Source of the DNA: JBKPFU01 sp046728975
GTDB lineage: Bacteria; Actinomycetota; Thermoleophilia; Gaiellales; Gaiellaceae
DNA length: 16,246 nucleotides
NCBI GenBank assembly: GCA_046728975.1
Contig: JBKPFU010000029.1
Span: 1-16,246, forward strand
Direction: 5' to 3'
Shown: positions 1-6,541 of the stretch, piece after piece
Numbering within the stretch: the stretch's first letter is position 1
How the letters are laid out: the number at the start of each line of letters is the position of its first letter
The notes under the pieces: model-generated
What the model saw: the letters and a program-made list of their open reading frames with translations, nothing else
Database searches by the model: none
What the model was told of the DNA's origin: nothing
Translations under genes and position numbers: made by a program

Positions 1-1
1 C

Positions 2-406
2 TTCGTCTACCTCGCAGCCTTCCGCATGCTCACCACCGCGAGCGTGAGCACGAGACAGGTGCTGCCCGGGGTCGTGGTCGGGACGCTGGCATGGCTGGGC
101 CTGCAGACCCTGGGCGGCCTCTACGTCGAGCACGTCCTCGCGCGGTCGAGCGAGACGTACGGCGTCTTCGCAGTGGTGATCGGCCTGCTCTCGTGGCTCT
201 GGCTCGCGGCGCAGCTCACGCTGGTCGCGGCCGAGGTCAACGTCGTGCTCGACCAGCGCCTGTGGCCGCGCTCGCTTTTCGGCGGCCTGGTCGCGGCCGA
301 CGAGCGGGCCATGCGCCGCGCGGCCGAGGCCGAGCGGCGCGACAAGCGGGAGGAGATCGTGGTCAGCTTCGGTCGGGACGAGGTGCCGCCGGCACGGTCC
401 CGATGA
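2..406 (+). CDS. YihY/BrkB family inner-membrane protein, C-terminal part (5' end outside window)
   Basis: The frame is open from base 2 to the TGA at 404-406, so only the last ~134 residues are present. The fragment carries two hydrophobic segments: one around LPGVVVGTLAWLGLQTLGGL and one around YGVFAVVIGLLSWLWLAAQL. The second runs into AEVNVVLDQRLWPRSL, the typical end of the YihY/BrkB fold (UPF0761 relatives), followed by a charged cytoplasmic tail rich in Arg and Glu. Family members are polytopic membrane proteins of uncertain biochemical function; some were once called ribonuclease BN in error. The last 44 bases overlap the 3' end of the convergent histidine kinase gene. The assignment rests on the characteristic C-terminal pattern only, because the N-terminal half is not visible. 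Confidence 0.85.
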   Translation, partial: FVYLAAFRMLTTASVSTRQVLPGVVVGTLAWLGLQTLGGLYVEHVLARSSETYGVFAVVIGLLSWLWLAAQLTLVAAEVNVVLDQRLWPRSLFGGLVAADERAMRRAAEAERRDKREEIVVSFGRDEVPPARSR

Positions 407-2243
407 CGCGCGTCCCTTGGCCCACCGCGGACAGGACGGTGAGCTCCCCGCCGACCGCGGCGAGGCGATCGTGCATGTTCGACAGCCCGGCGCCCGAGGT
501 GGCCGCCGGATCGAAGCCTGCGCCGTCGTCGCGGACCTCGAAGCGCAGGATGCCGTCGTTCGACAGCGCAACCACCACCTCCGTCGCCCCGGAGGCGTGC
601 TTCGTCGCGTTCTGCATCGCCTCCAGCGAGCAGAAGTAGACCGCGGTCTCCACCAGCTCCGGATAGCGTCCGATCGGGCCGGCCTCGAGGCGCGCCGGGA
701 TCGGTGAGCGCAAGACCACCTCGCGCAGGGCATCGGTCAGGCCCTGGCGCGCGAGCAGTGCCGGATACACCCCGTGCGCGAGCGACCGGACCTCCTCGAG
801 CGCCTCCACCGTCTCGTCGCCGATCTCGTGCAGCAGCTTGCGGCCATGCTCCATGTCCGACGGCATGAGCTCCTCGGCCAGCTCGAGCTTGATCCGCAGT
901 CCGACGAGCCGCTGCTGGGCACCGTCGTGCAGGTTGCGCTCGATCCGCCGGCGCTCCTCGTCTGCCGTCGCCTGTATCCGCGCGCGCGAGTCGCGCACCT
1001 CGCGCAGGGAGGACTCGACCTGCGCCCCGAGGCGCTCGTTCTCGAGCGCCATGATCGCGAAGGTGGCTGCCGCGTCGACGAGGTCCGGGTGGGCGCGGAG
1101 CGCATCGTCATGGACGATCGCTGCCAAGCGGCGCCCGTCGGCGTCGTAGATCCCGGTGACCGAGCGTCGAGGGCCGGGCCCCTGCAGTTCGACGCGCTGG
1201 CCCTGGGGGTCGACCCATCCCCCGCCGGCCTTGCCGCGCCAATATGCGAGGCGCAGCGACGGGTCCCCGAGGGCGTCCGCAAGCACAGCGCGGACCCGTT
1301 GGGCGTCGGGATGGTCGTTGAGCCCCTGCGCAAGCCGCTCCAGGGCACCGCCGGCGAACATCCGCCAGCGCAGCAAGCCGACGAGGAAGCCGATGGCCAT
1401 CACCGGTATCAGCAGCGCGAGCGTCCAGGCGAGCACGTCGACTGCGGGTGCGCCCGGACTCGCGCGACGCACTGCGATGGCGGCCGCGTAGACGACGAGC
1501 CTCACGGCGGCGACGATCAGCACCGGGGTGAGAATGATGCGGGTCAGGTGGGTGGCGGTCCGGACGCGCCCGGTGAGGACCGCCGCGACACCGAGGAACA
1601 GGAGGATGGTCATCAGCTCGCGCGCAGCGGGCAGCCCGTGCGCGACGAACCGCGGCTCGCTCTCGACGATCTGGAAGGCGTTGTCCGGGCACGCTGCGCG
1701 GCATTCGGTCCATGGCGAGGGCGTCGGATAGCGATCTGCCAGCAGCGCGGTCGGCAAGTAGCCGACGACGATGAGCAGCGCGGCGACCGCGATCAGGGCC
1801 CGGTCGACCCGGCCCGTCAGCCGGCCCGACGGGAATGCGAGGACCGCGTAGAGGAACGCGACCTCGACCACCCACGCCGCCACGCGCCCCGTGCTGTAGA
1901 GGACGGCGTCGCTCGACCCGGCCAGCGCGGCGATCGACCATCCGGCCCCGACCGCGACCAGCATCCTGCCGAACCGCGAGTAGGGCTGTCGGTGCCATGC
2001 ATACAGCCCGACCGCGATCGGGACCGCGACGATCGCGCCCCGCCCGGCGGCCGCCAGCCCGGGATCCGCGGTCAGGTCGCCGGTCACGGTTACCACGATC
2101 GCGAGCGCGGTCAGTCCGAGCCCGGCTGCACCCGCGAGCACGAGGCTCGGACCCTGGTCGTCCGGCCCGGCGCGGCGCGCGCGCGTGAGCGACCGCGCGA
2201 ACCCGGCGGCGATCTCCGAACCGCTGCTGTCGGGACCTTGCAT
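363..2243 (-). CDS. Membrane sensor histidine kinase, NarL/DesK type (HisKA_3 + HATPase)
   Basis: This gene encodes a 626-residue sensor kinase. The N-terminal ~300 residues contain about eight hydrophobic segments with short loops, so the sensor is membrane-embedded. A weakly conserved linker follows, then a HisKA_3 dimerisation helix with RRRIERNLHDGAQQ. The phospho-acceptor His439 has its codon at 927-929. The ATPase has an N box (EAMQNATKHA), a G1 box (DDGAGFD) and a G2 box (GAGLSNMHDRL). All catalytic motifs look intact. The frame is open further upstream to GTG 2315 and ATG 2306, but both lie inside the GGGTGA/TCACCC repeat (2293-2322). I therefore prefer ATG 2243, although no Shine-Dalgarno precedes any candidate. 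The gene is divergent from the NarL-type regulator at 2395, which is the obvious partner by position, and it overlaps the YihY gene at its 3' end. The signal sensed is unknown. Confidence 0.93.
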   Translation of the reverse strand: MQGPDSSGSEIAAGFARSLTRARRAGPDDQGPSLVLAGAAGLGLTALAIVVTVTGDLTADPGLAAAGRGAIVAVPIAVGLYAWHRQPYSRFGRMLVAVGAGWSIAALAGSSDAVLYSTGRVAAWVVEVAFLYAVLAFPSGRLTGRVDRALIAVAALLIVVGYLPTALLADRYPTPSPWTECRAACPDNAFQIVESEPRFVAHGLPAARELMTILLFLGVAAVLTGRVRTATHLTRIILTPVLIVAAVRLVVYAAAIAVRRASPGAPAVDVLAWTLALLIPVMAIGFLVGLLRWRMFAGGALERLAQGLNDHPDAQRVRAVLADALGDPSLRLAYWRGKAGGGWVDPQGQRVELQGPGPRRSVTGIYDADGRRLAAIVHDDALRAHPDLVDAAATFAIMALENERLGAQVESSLREVRDSRARIQATADEERRRIERNLHDGAQQRLVGLRIKLELAEELMPSDMEHGRKLLHEIGDETVEALEEVRSLAHGVYPALLARQGLTDALREVVLRSPIPARLEAGPIGRYPELVETAVYFCSLEAMQNATKHASGATEVVVALSNDGILRFEVRDDGAGFDPAATSGAGLSNMHDRLAAVGGELTVLSAVGQGTRVIGTVPAAPRPDRS

Positions 2244-2292
2244 CAACGGCTGCCGTGTCGCTCCGCCAGCGGCCCGATGATGCAGGGCGACC

Positions 2293-2322
2293 GGGTGAGT
2301 GGGCATCACCCGCACCGGGTGA
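2293..2322. promoter_or_regulatory. Putative operator: GGGTGA-N7-TCACCC-N5-GGGTGA
   Basis: Half-sites are GGGTGA 2293-2298, TCACCC 2306-2311 and GGGTGA 2317-2322. The first two form a perfect inverted repeat with a 7-base spacer. The site lies in the 151-base divergent gap between the histidine kinase (ATG 2243, minus) and the NarL-type regulator (ATG 2395, plus). The same three half-sites with the same 7- and 5-base spacers recur at 15044-15073, and the inverted pair recurs at 16179-16197. No clear -35/-10 boxes were seen. The sequence shows the repeat; its role as an operator is inferred. Confidence 0.6.
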
Positions 2323-2394
2323 CGGTGCCCACACGAAGGATGCAGGCAGGCATGCGCCCTTGCAGGGGGTCGGGCGCCGCACGAGGCTCGTCAG

Positions 2395-3075
2395 ATGGCG
2401 TTCCGGGTCGCGCTGGCCGACGACAGCTTCCTGGCGCGGGAGGCGTTGACCGGGATGCTGGCCGAGATGCCCGACGTCGAGCTCGTCGCGGCGTGCCGCG
2501 ACGCCGACGAGCTGCGTGCGGCGCTCGGCGAGGCGAGGCCCGACATCGTCGTCACGGAGATCCCGATGCCGCCCTCGATGACCGACGAGGGGCTGCGGCT
2601 GGCCGCAGAGCTGCGCGACTCGCATCCGGAGACCGCGGTCATCGCCTTGAGCGACGCGTGCGATCCCGCCTATGCGCTCGCGCTACTCGAGCGCGGTGCG
2701 GACCGCCGCGCGTACTTGCTCAAGGAGCGCCTGCACAGCCCGCGCCAGCTGCTCGCCGCGATCGAGGCGGTCTCGCGCGGCGGGTCGCTGATCGACGCCA
2801 AGGTCGTGGAGGCGCTGATCCGCCTGCGCCAGCAGTCCGCAGCGTCACCGATTGCAGAGCTCAGCAGGGAAGAGCGCGCCACGATGGTCGAGATGGCACG
2901 TGGCGCGAGCAACGCAGCGATCGCCAGGAAGCTCGGGATCACGCAGCGGGCCGTCGAACGCCAGATCCACGCGATCTTCGAGAAGCTCGAGCTGCCCGCC
3001 ACCCGCGACGTCAACCGCCGCGTGCGAGCCGTCCTGCTCTTCCTGGCGACTGCGGGTGCGTCAGAGGTTCAGTGA
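2395..3075 (+). CDS. NarL/LuxR-type response regulator with Asp-to-Glu change at the phosphorylation site
   Basis: The protein has 226 residues: a receiver (about 1-125) and a C-terminal LuxR helix-turn-helix (about 155-215). The receiver keeps the acidic pair Asp9-Asp10, Ser86 and Lys110. At the phospho-acceptor position it reads VVVTEIPMPP, giving Glu55 (GAG, 2557-2559). The paralogue encoded at 3085-3762 reads VVVTDIRMPP with Asp55 at the same position. The two proteins align without gaps through this region and are clearly duplicates. The helix-turn-helix (SNAAIARKLGITQRAVERQI) has diverged from its paralogue in the recognition region. The start ATG has a GAGG upstream at a suitable distance. 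The gene is divergent from the histidine kinase and ends 9 bases from the convergent paralogue. Glu at this site often mimics phosphorylation, so the protein may be constitutively active or phosphorylation-independent; this is an inference. Confidence 0.93.
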   Translation: MAFRVALADDSFLAREALTGMLAEMPDVELVAACRDADELRAALGEARPDIVVTEIPMPPSMTDEGLRLAAELRDSHPETAVIALSDACDPAYALALLERGADRRAYLLKERLHSPRQLLAAIEAVSRGGSLIDAKVVEALIRLRQQSAASPIAELSREERATMVEMARGASNAAIARKLGITQRAVERQIHAIFEKLELPATRDVNRRVRAVLLFLATAGASEVQ

Positions 3076-3084
3076 CCCGCGGCC

Positions 3085-3762
3085 TCAGACCCGCGAGACG
3101 TCAACGTCCGCCAGGAACACCAGCGTCGCCTTGACCCGCTTGCTGATGTCCTCGCTGTCGGAGAGGTTCAGCTTCAGGAAGATCGAGTTGATGTGCTTCT
3201 CGACGGCGCGCTTGGTGAGAACCAGCGAGTCGGCGATCGCCGCGTTGCTCTTGCCCTGAGCGATCTCCGACAGCACCTCGCGCTCGCGCGCCGTCAGCTC
3301 TGTCAGCGGTGAGCGCACGGCGCGCGACTTCGCCGTCACGAGCGGCTCGACGATCTTGGGGTCCATCACCGAGCCCCCCGCGGCGACCGACTGGATCGCA
3401 GCCGCCAGCTGCGTGCGCGAGTGGATCCGCTCCTTGAGCAGATACGCCCTGCCCTCGGAGCCGGACTCCAGGAGCGCGAGCGCGAACCCGGCCTCCGCGT
3501 AGTTGCTGAGCACGACGACGCCGACGTTCGGATGGCGCTCGCGCAGGAGCGCAGCCAGGCGGATGCCCTCGTCGGTGTGCGTCGGCGGCATGCGGATGTC
3601 CGTGACCACGACATCGGGCAGCTCATCGTCGACGGCGGCGATCAACGAGTCGAAGTCCTGGCAGGACGCCACCACCTCGATGTCCGAGTGTCCGGCGAGC
3701 AGCTGAGCGATGCCCTCTCGCACGATGAGGCTGTCGTCCGCCACGGCGATGCTCACCGACAT
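3085..3762 (-). CDS. NarL/LuxR-type response regulator, canonical receiver
   Basis: The protein has 225 residues, with an N-terminal receiver and a C-terminal LuxR helix-turn-helix. Receiver residues are intact: Asp9-Asp10, phospho-acceptor Asp55 in VVVTDIRMPP, Ser86 and Lys110 in YLLKERIHS. The DNA-binding domain has the standard LTAREREVLSEIAQGKSNAAIA start followed by a TKRAVEKHINSIF recognition region. No Shine-Dalgarno is visible, but the start lies 15 bases after the stop of the SHOCT gene on the same strand. It is probably the last gene of a DUF6325 - SHOCT - regulator operon and translated by coupling. It converges on the Glu55 paralogue at 2395-3075. The histidine kinase at 363-2243 is a plausible phosphodonor because its HisKA_3 class pairs with NarL-type regulators. 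Confidence 0.95.
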   Translation of the reverse strand: MSVSIAVADDSLIVREGIAQLLAGHSDIEVVASCQDFDSLIAAVDDELPDVVVTDIRMPPTHTDEGIRLAALLRERHPNVGVVVLSNYAEAGFALALLESGSEGRAYLLKERIHSRTQLAAAIQSVAAGGSVMDPKIVEPLVTAKSRAVRSPLTELTAREREVLSEIAQGKSNAAIADSLVLTKRAVEKHINSIFLKLNLSDSEDISKRVKATLVFLADVDVSRV

Positions 3763-3777
3763 GCGGCAAGCGTAGCG

Positions 3778-4068
3778 CTAGGTCCCGAGGATCTTGGCCT
3801 TCTGCGCCGCGAACTCGTCGTCGGTGAGAACGCCGTCCTGCTTGAGGGCCGCCAGCTCCTTGAGCTGCTCGATGGGATCGGCTGCGGGCGCCGCGGGAGC
3901 CGGCGGGGACGCCGGTGGGGGCGGTTCCTGGTACTGGGGCTCGTCGTAGGGATATTGCCCCTGTTGCGACCACCGCTCGGCCTGCCGGCGCGACACGCGG
4001 TTGCTGACCGCCGTGGCCGTACCGGCGACCACGGCGGTGCGGGCGATCCCTCGAAGCAATCCGGGCAT
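3778..4068 (-). CDS. Small SHOCT-domain protein
   Basis: A 96-residue protein. It begins with a basic, mildly hydrophobic stretch (MPGLLRGIARTAVVAGTATAV), continues through a Gln/Tyr-rich and then Pro/Ala-rich linker (about 35-62), and ends with a SHOCT domain (DPIEQLKELAALKQDGVLTDDEF). SHOCT is a short C-terminal helical module thought to mediate oligomerisation and is often attached to membrane or PH-like domains. The frame continues upstream of 4068, but ATG 4068 is preceded by a strong AAAGGAAG ribosome site, so I place the start there. It sits 14 bases after the DUF6325 stop and 15 bases before the NarL-type regulator, forming an apparent three-gene operon. Its biochemical role is unknown. 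Confidence 0.85.
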   Translation of the reverse strand: MPGLLRGIARTAVVAGTATAVSNRVSRRQAERWSQQGQYPYDEPQYQEPPPPASPPAPAAPAADPIEQLKELAALKQDGVLTDDEFAAQKAKILGT

Positions 4069-4071
4069 GGT

Positions 4072-4079
4072 CTTCCTTT
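4072..4079 (-). promoter_or_regulatory. Ribosome binding site fixing the SHOCT-protein start
   Basis: On the minus strand AAAGGAAG lies 3 bases upstream of ATG 4068 (reading AAAGGAAGACCATG). It supports the short 96-residue form rather than the 144-codon open frame that extends into the DUF6325 gene. Confidence 0.65.
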
Positions 4080-4082
4080 CGA

Positions 4083-4520
4083 TCAGTTGGTGGCCTCGAC
4101 CGCCTCCAGCGAGGCGAGGATGGCCTGGACGGGGATGCGACCGCTGGCCACCAGCTGGCCGCCCGAGCGCCGCACCGCGACGGCGACCGGCGCTGCCCAG
4201 CGGTTCTCCCACACGAGCACGGCGGCCGAGGTGCCGGGGTCCAGTGCGCTTGCTGCGTCCTCGAGATCGTCCTGGCCCAGCAGGCCGGAGGACGCGCCCG
4301 CGAAGCCGGAGAACTCGGCCGGCGCGAGCTCGTCAAGGGAGATCGTCGCTGTCGATCCATCCTGGTCCTTGACCAGGAAGGCCACGTCCAGGATGCGGAT
4401 GATCCCGCGATCGACGAGATCGAGGATCAGCGGCGCCACACTCCCGTCGGGCTGCTTGCCCGGCCATTCGAGGACGACGTAGTCGATCGGTCCCATCTCG
4501 TCGAGCTGCTCGTCGATCAT
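4083..4520 (-). CDS. DUF6325 family protein
   Basis: A 145-residue soluble protein that I recognise as DUF6325 by its order of motifs: MGPIDYVVLEWPG near the N-terminus, then a LVDRGIIRILDVAFLVKD segment, an acidic middle, LVWENRWAAPVAVAVRRSGG, and a final LVASGRIPVQAI. The family is common in actinobacteria near SHOCT and DUF1269 genes and has no proven function. The open frame extends to 4553, but ATG 4520 has a strong AAGGAGA ribosome site, so that start is chosen. It is the first gene of a minus-strand operon with the SHOCT protein and the canonical NarL-type regulator. The 194-base gap to the divergent receiver gene (4521-4714) should hold its promoter, but I cannot point to clear boxes. 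Confidence 0.87.
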   Translation of the reverse strand: MIDEQLDEMGPIDYVVLEWPGKQPDGSVAPLILDLVDRGIIRILDVAFLVKDQDGSTATISLDELAPAEFSGFAGASSGLLGQDDLEDAASALDPGTSAAVLVWENRWAAPVAVAVRRSGGQLVASGRIPVQAILASLEAVEATN

Positions 4521-4524
4521 GGCG

Positions 4525-4531
4525 TCTCCTT
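4525..4531 (-). promoter_or_regulatory. Ribosome binding site fixing the DUF6325 start
   Basis: AAGGAGA on the minus strand lies 4 bases upstream of ATG 4520. It argues against the alternative in-frame start at 4553. Confidence 0.65.
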
Positions 4532-4714
4532 CTCTTGAGCTCGACGTGAGCATCGATCCCGGCCGGGAGTCATCTCAATGGCGCGCGCCGGTGGAGCGTC
4601 GTGGTGTGTGCACGTCGGTGGAAAACCCCGGGCGGCTGCGGGTGCGCGCGCCACTGCATGAGGCCGGACGGCCCCATTGTGAGATCGCCCCTCAACGGGA
4701 AACCTCGCGTTCAC

Positions 4715-5083
4715 ATGGCTTCGCCCGTCCGTGTCCTCGTCGTCGACGACCAGGCGGTCGTGCGTGATGCGGCCCGCCTGCTCCTGGAGGCCACGCCGGA
4801 CTTCCGGCCGGTCGGCGAGGCGGGCTCCGGCGCGGAGGCGCTCGCCGCCATCGAAGAGCTCGACCCGGACCTCGTCCTGCTCGACGTGCGCATGCCGCAG
4901 ATGGACGGGATCGAGACGGCACAGCGCATCCGCGCCGCGCGCCGGCGAGCGGTGGTCGTGCTCATGTCCAGCGACGAGATCGGCGGCGCACACGGGTGCG
5001 GCGCCGCCGCGTTCCTCCCCAAGGAGCGGCTCAGGGCGGCCGTCCTGCGGGAGCTGTGGGCGCAGCACGCGCCGCTAGGCTGA
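4715..5083 (+). CDS. Stand-alone receiver-domain protein (single-domain response regulator)
   Basis: A 122-residue protein that is only a CheY-like receiver: VRVLVVDDQAVVRDAARLLL, the acidic pair Asp11-Asp12, phospho-acceptor Asp57 in LVLLDVRMPQMDG, Ser85, and Lys103 in FLPKERL. The chain ends about 20 residues after the Lys, so no DNA-binding output domain is present. The open frame runs upstream to 4601, but the extra residues are Arg/Gly/Cys-rich and unlike the family, so ATG 4715 is preferred; its ribosome site is weak. The gene is divergent from DUF6325 and overlaps the 3' end of the CYTH gene by 9 bases. It probably acts by protein contact or as a phosphate sink. A partner kinase is not adjacent; the nearest is at 363-2243. 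Confidence 0.87.
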   Translation: MASPVRVLVVDDQAVVRDAARLLLEATPDFRPVGEAGSGAEALAAIEELDPDLVLLDVRMPQMDGIETAQRIRAARRRAVVVLMSSDEIGGAHGCGAAAFLPKERLRAAVLRELWAQHAPLG

Positions 5084-5860
5084 CGCGCCGCTTCGCAGCG
5101 GCTTGGAGAAGAAGTCCAGCGCCTTGTGGGTCTTGGTCTGCTGGTCGCCGGTGACGTGGATGCCGCGGCCGGCGAGGAACGCGCGGGTCTCCGCCGCGAC
5201 CTGGAAGGCTTCCGTCGTCGCGCATTTGGTCGACAGCTCGAGGATCCGGGAGCCATCGGGATAGAGCCACAGCTCGGTGACGAGCGTGCGCTCGTACTCG
5301 CCCGGCGAGGACTTCAGCTTGAGGACGAAGATCGGCCCGAGGATCGACAGGTCGTCGAGCCCCACGCCCTCGGGCGCGTGCGCCGCGTAGAACGCGCGCT
5401 GCTCCTTGGAGAAGAGCTTGCGAAGCGGGTGTTTGCCGGCGACGGCCTCCCGCACGCCCTCGTGCTTGACCACGCCCTTCATGGACGCCGAGCAGACGTA
5501 CCCCCCGGGCATCGCGTCGACCTCGACGACGAAGCTCGGGGAACGGCGCAGGTCCTCCGGGAGCTCGTGGGGAACGACCGGCCGGAGCTTGACGACGGAG
5601 TCGTCTCCCTTGCGCTGCACCCTGCGGGCGCGGACGACGAGCCCTCGCTGGTTGAGGGCGAGATCGGGGGTGTCGAAGAAGAAGACCTGGCGGATCTGCG
5701 CCTCGAGCGGGTCGAGGTCCAGCGCGGCGACCGCCGAGCGCTGTGACGCCTCGGGGAGGGTCAGCTTGAGCTCGACGCTGTCGGCGTCGTCGATCAGGGA
5801 GAGCAGCTCGACGAGGCTCTCGTCGGAGAGGGCGGGAGGCGCGGTGGTAGCGGGGGCCAT
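5075..5860 (-). CDS. CYTH-domain protein (triphosphate tunnel / adenylate-cyclase-like superfamily)
   Basis: A 261-residue soluble protein. CYTH enzymes build an eight-stranded tunnel that binds triphosphates with metal. Matching features are VELKLTLPEASQRSAV (about 29-44), the QVFFFDTPDLALNQRGLVVRARR strand pair (about 58-80), the basic strand VVKLRPVV, an acidic SFVVEVDAMPGG, and late conserved strands FVLKLKSSPGEYERTLV and SRILELSTKCAT. The metal-binding ExExK signature appears only as S-V-E-L-K (Ser28, Glu30, Lys32), so the first Glu is missing. The frame extends to 5980, but ATG 5860 with an upstream GAGG is the likely start. Actinobacterial relatives are often labelled adenylate cyclase without direct proof. 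The gene is divergent from the sulfatase operon and may share its 183-base control region. Confidence 0.83.
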   Translation of the reverse strand: MAPATTAPPALSDESLVELLSLIDDADSVELKLTLPEASQRSAVAALDLDPLEAQIRQVFFFDTPDLALNQRGLVVRARRVQRKGDDSVVKLRPVVPHELPEDLRRSPSFVVEVDAMPGGYVCSASMKGVVKHEGVREAVAGKHPLRKLFSKEQRAFYAAHAPEGVGLDDLSILGPIFVLKLKSSPGEYERTLVTELWLYPDGSRILELSTKCATTEAFQVAAETRAFLAGRGIHVTGDQQTKTHKALDFFSKPLRSGASA

Positions 5861-6028
5861 GCGGCCAGCCTCGCGGAGCCGGCCACCCCGGGCAATGGCG
5901 CGCGCAGGCAGGCGCCCGCGGGTGCCCACGCCCCCTTCGCTGGGGTGCGCGCCGCCCCGAGCGACACCCGTGCGCCCCATTGCTCGCGGCGCGACGCGTC
6001 ATCGAGACTCGACCGGACCTTCCCCCAC

Positions 6029-6035
6029 AGAGGAG
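6029..6035 (+). promoter_or_regulatory. Ribosome binding site of the DUF1269 gene, head of the six-gene operon
   Basis: AGAGGAG lies 8 bases upstream of ATG 6044. It fixes the start of the first gene of the operon; the open frame otherwise continues upstream to 5945. Confidence 0.65.
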
Positions 6036-6043
6036 CAAGACCC

Positions 6044-6541
6044 ATGAGCAATCTGGTTGCCATCGCCTACCCCGACTTCGGCACGGCCGAGCGGGTGCGC
6101 CAGGAGCTGATGCAGGCCACCAAGGAGCACCTGGTGAAGCTCGATGACGCCGTCGTCGTGGAGTGCCAGCCGGACGGCAAGATCAAGCTGCACCAGGCGG
6201 TGAGCACCACGGGCGCGGGCGCCGCCGGCGGCGCGTTGTGGGGCGGCCTGATCGGCCTGCTGTTCCTCGCCCCGCTGGTCGGCATGGCCGTCGGCGCAGC
6301 CTCGGGCGCGCTCGCGGGCAAGATGACCGACACCGGCGTCAACGACCAGTTCATGAAGGACCTCGGCGCCAAGCTCCAGCCCGGGAACGCGGCGCTGATC
6401 GCGCTCGGCAGCACCGACGCCCGCGACAAGCTCATGGAGCGCGTCTCGCCCTACGGGGGCGACGTCATCCAGACCTCGCTCGACAACGAGGACGAGGAGC
6501 GCCTGCGCGCCGCGCTCGGCGAGAAGGCCGGCGTCGCGTGA
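6044..6541 (+). CDS. DUF1269 family membrane-associated protein
   Basis: A 165-residue protein. It begins MSNLVAIAYPDFGTAERVRQEL, a ferredoxin-like strand-helix typical of DUF1269. A Gly/Ala-rich hydrophobic hairpin follows (about 60-95, with repeated GxxxG-type spacing around GALWGGLIGLLFLAPLVGMAVG), and it ends with a second alpha/beta segment (ALIALGSTDARDKLMERV). The glycine-zipper-like middle suggests membrane insertion or oligomerisation. The family has no settled function and is frequent in stress-linked gene sets of actinobacteria. A strong AGAGGAG precedes the ATG. Its TGA overlaps the GTG start of the sulfatase (GTGA at 6538-6541), so the two are probably translationally coupled. 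It heads a plus-strand operon of six genes. Confidence 0.88.
   Translation: MSNLVAIAYPDFGTAERVRQELMQATKEHLVKLDDAVVVECQPDGKIKLHQAVSTTGAGAAGGALWGGLIGLLFLAPLVGMAVGAASGALAGKMTDTGVNDQFMKDLGAKLQPGNAALIALGSTDARDKLMERVSPYGGDVIQTSLDNEDEERLRAALGEKAGVA

Noticed and set aside
774..3134. A 786-codon open frame on the plus strand through the kinase and the first regulator
   Set aside because: Composition is Arg/Asp/Gly-rich low-complexity typical of an out-of-frame reading of GC-rich DNA, with no domain; it is antisense to the clearly recognisable kinase.
4572..4685. ATCTCAATGG and CCATTGTGAGAT facing each other in the DUF6325/receiver gap
   Set aside because: The match needs a two-base insertion and the arms are about 95 bases apart; not repeated elsewhere in the window.
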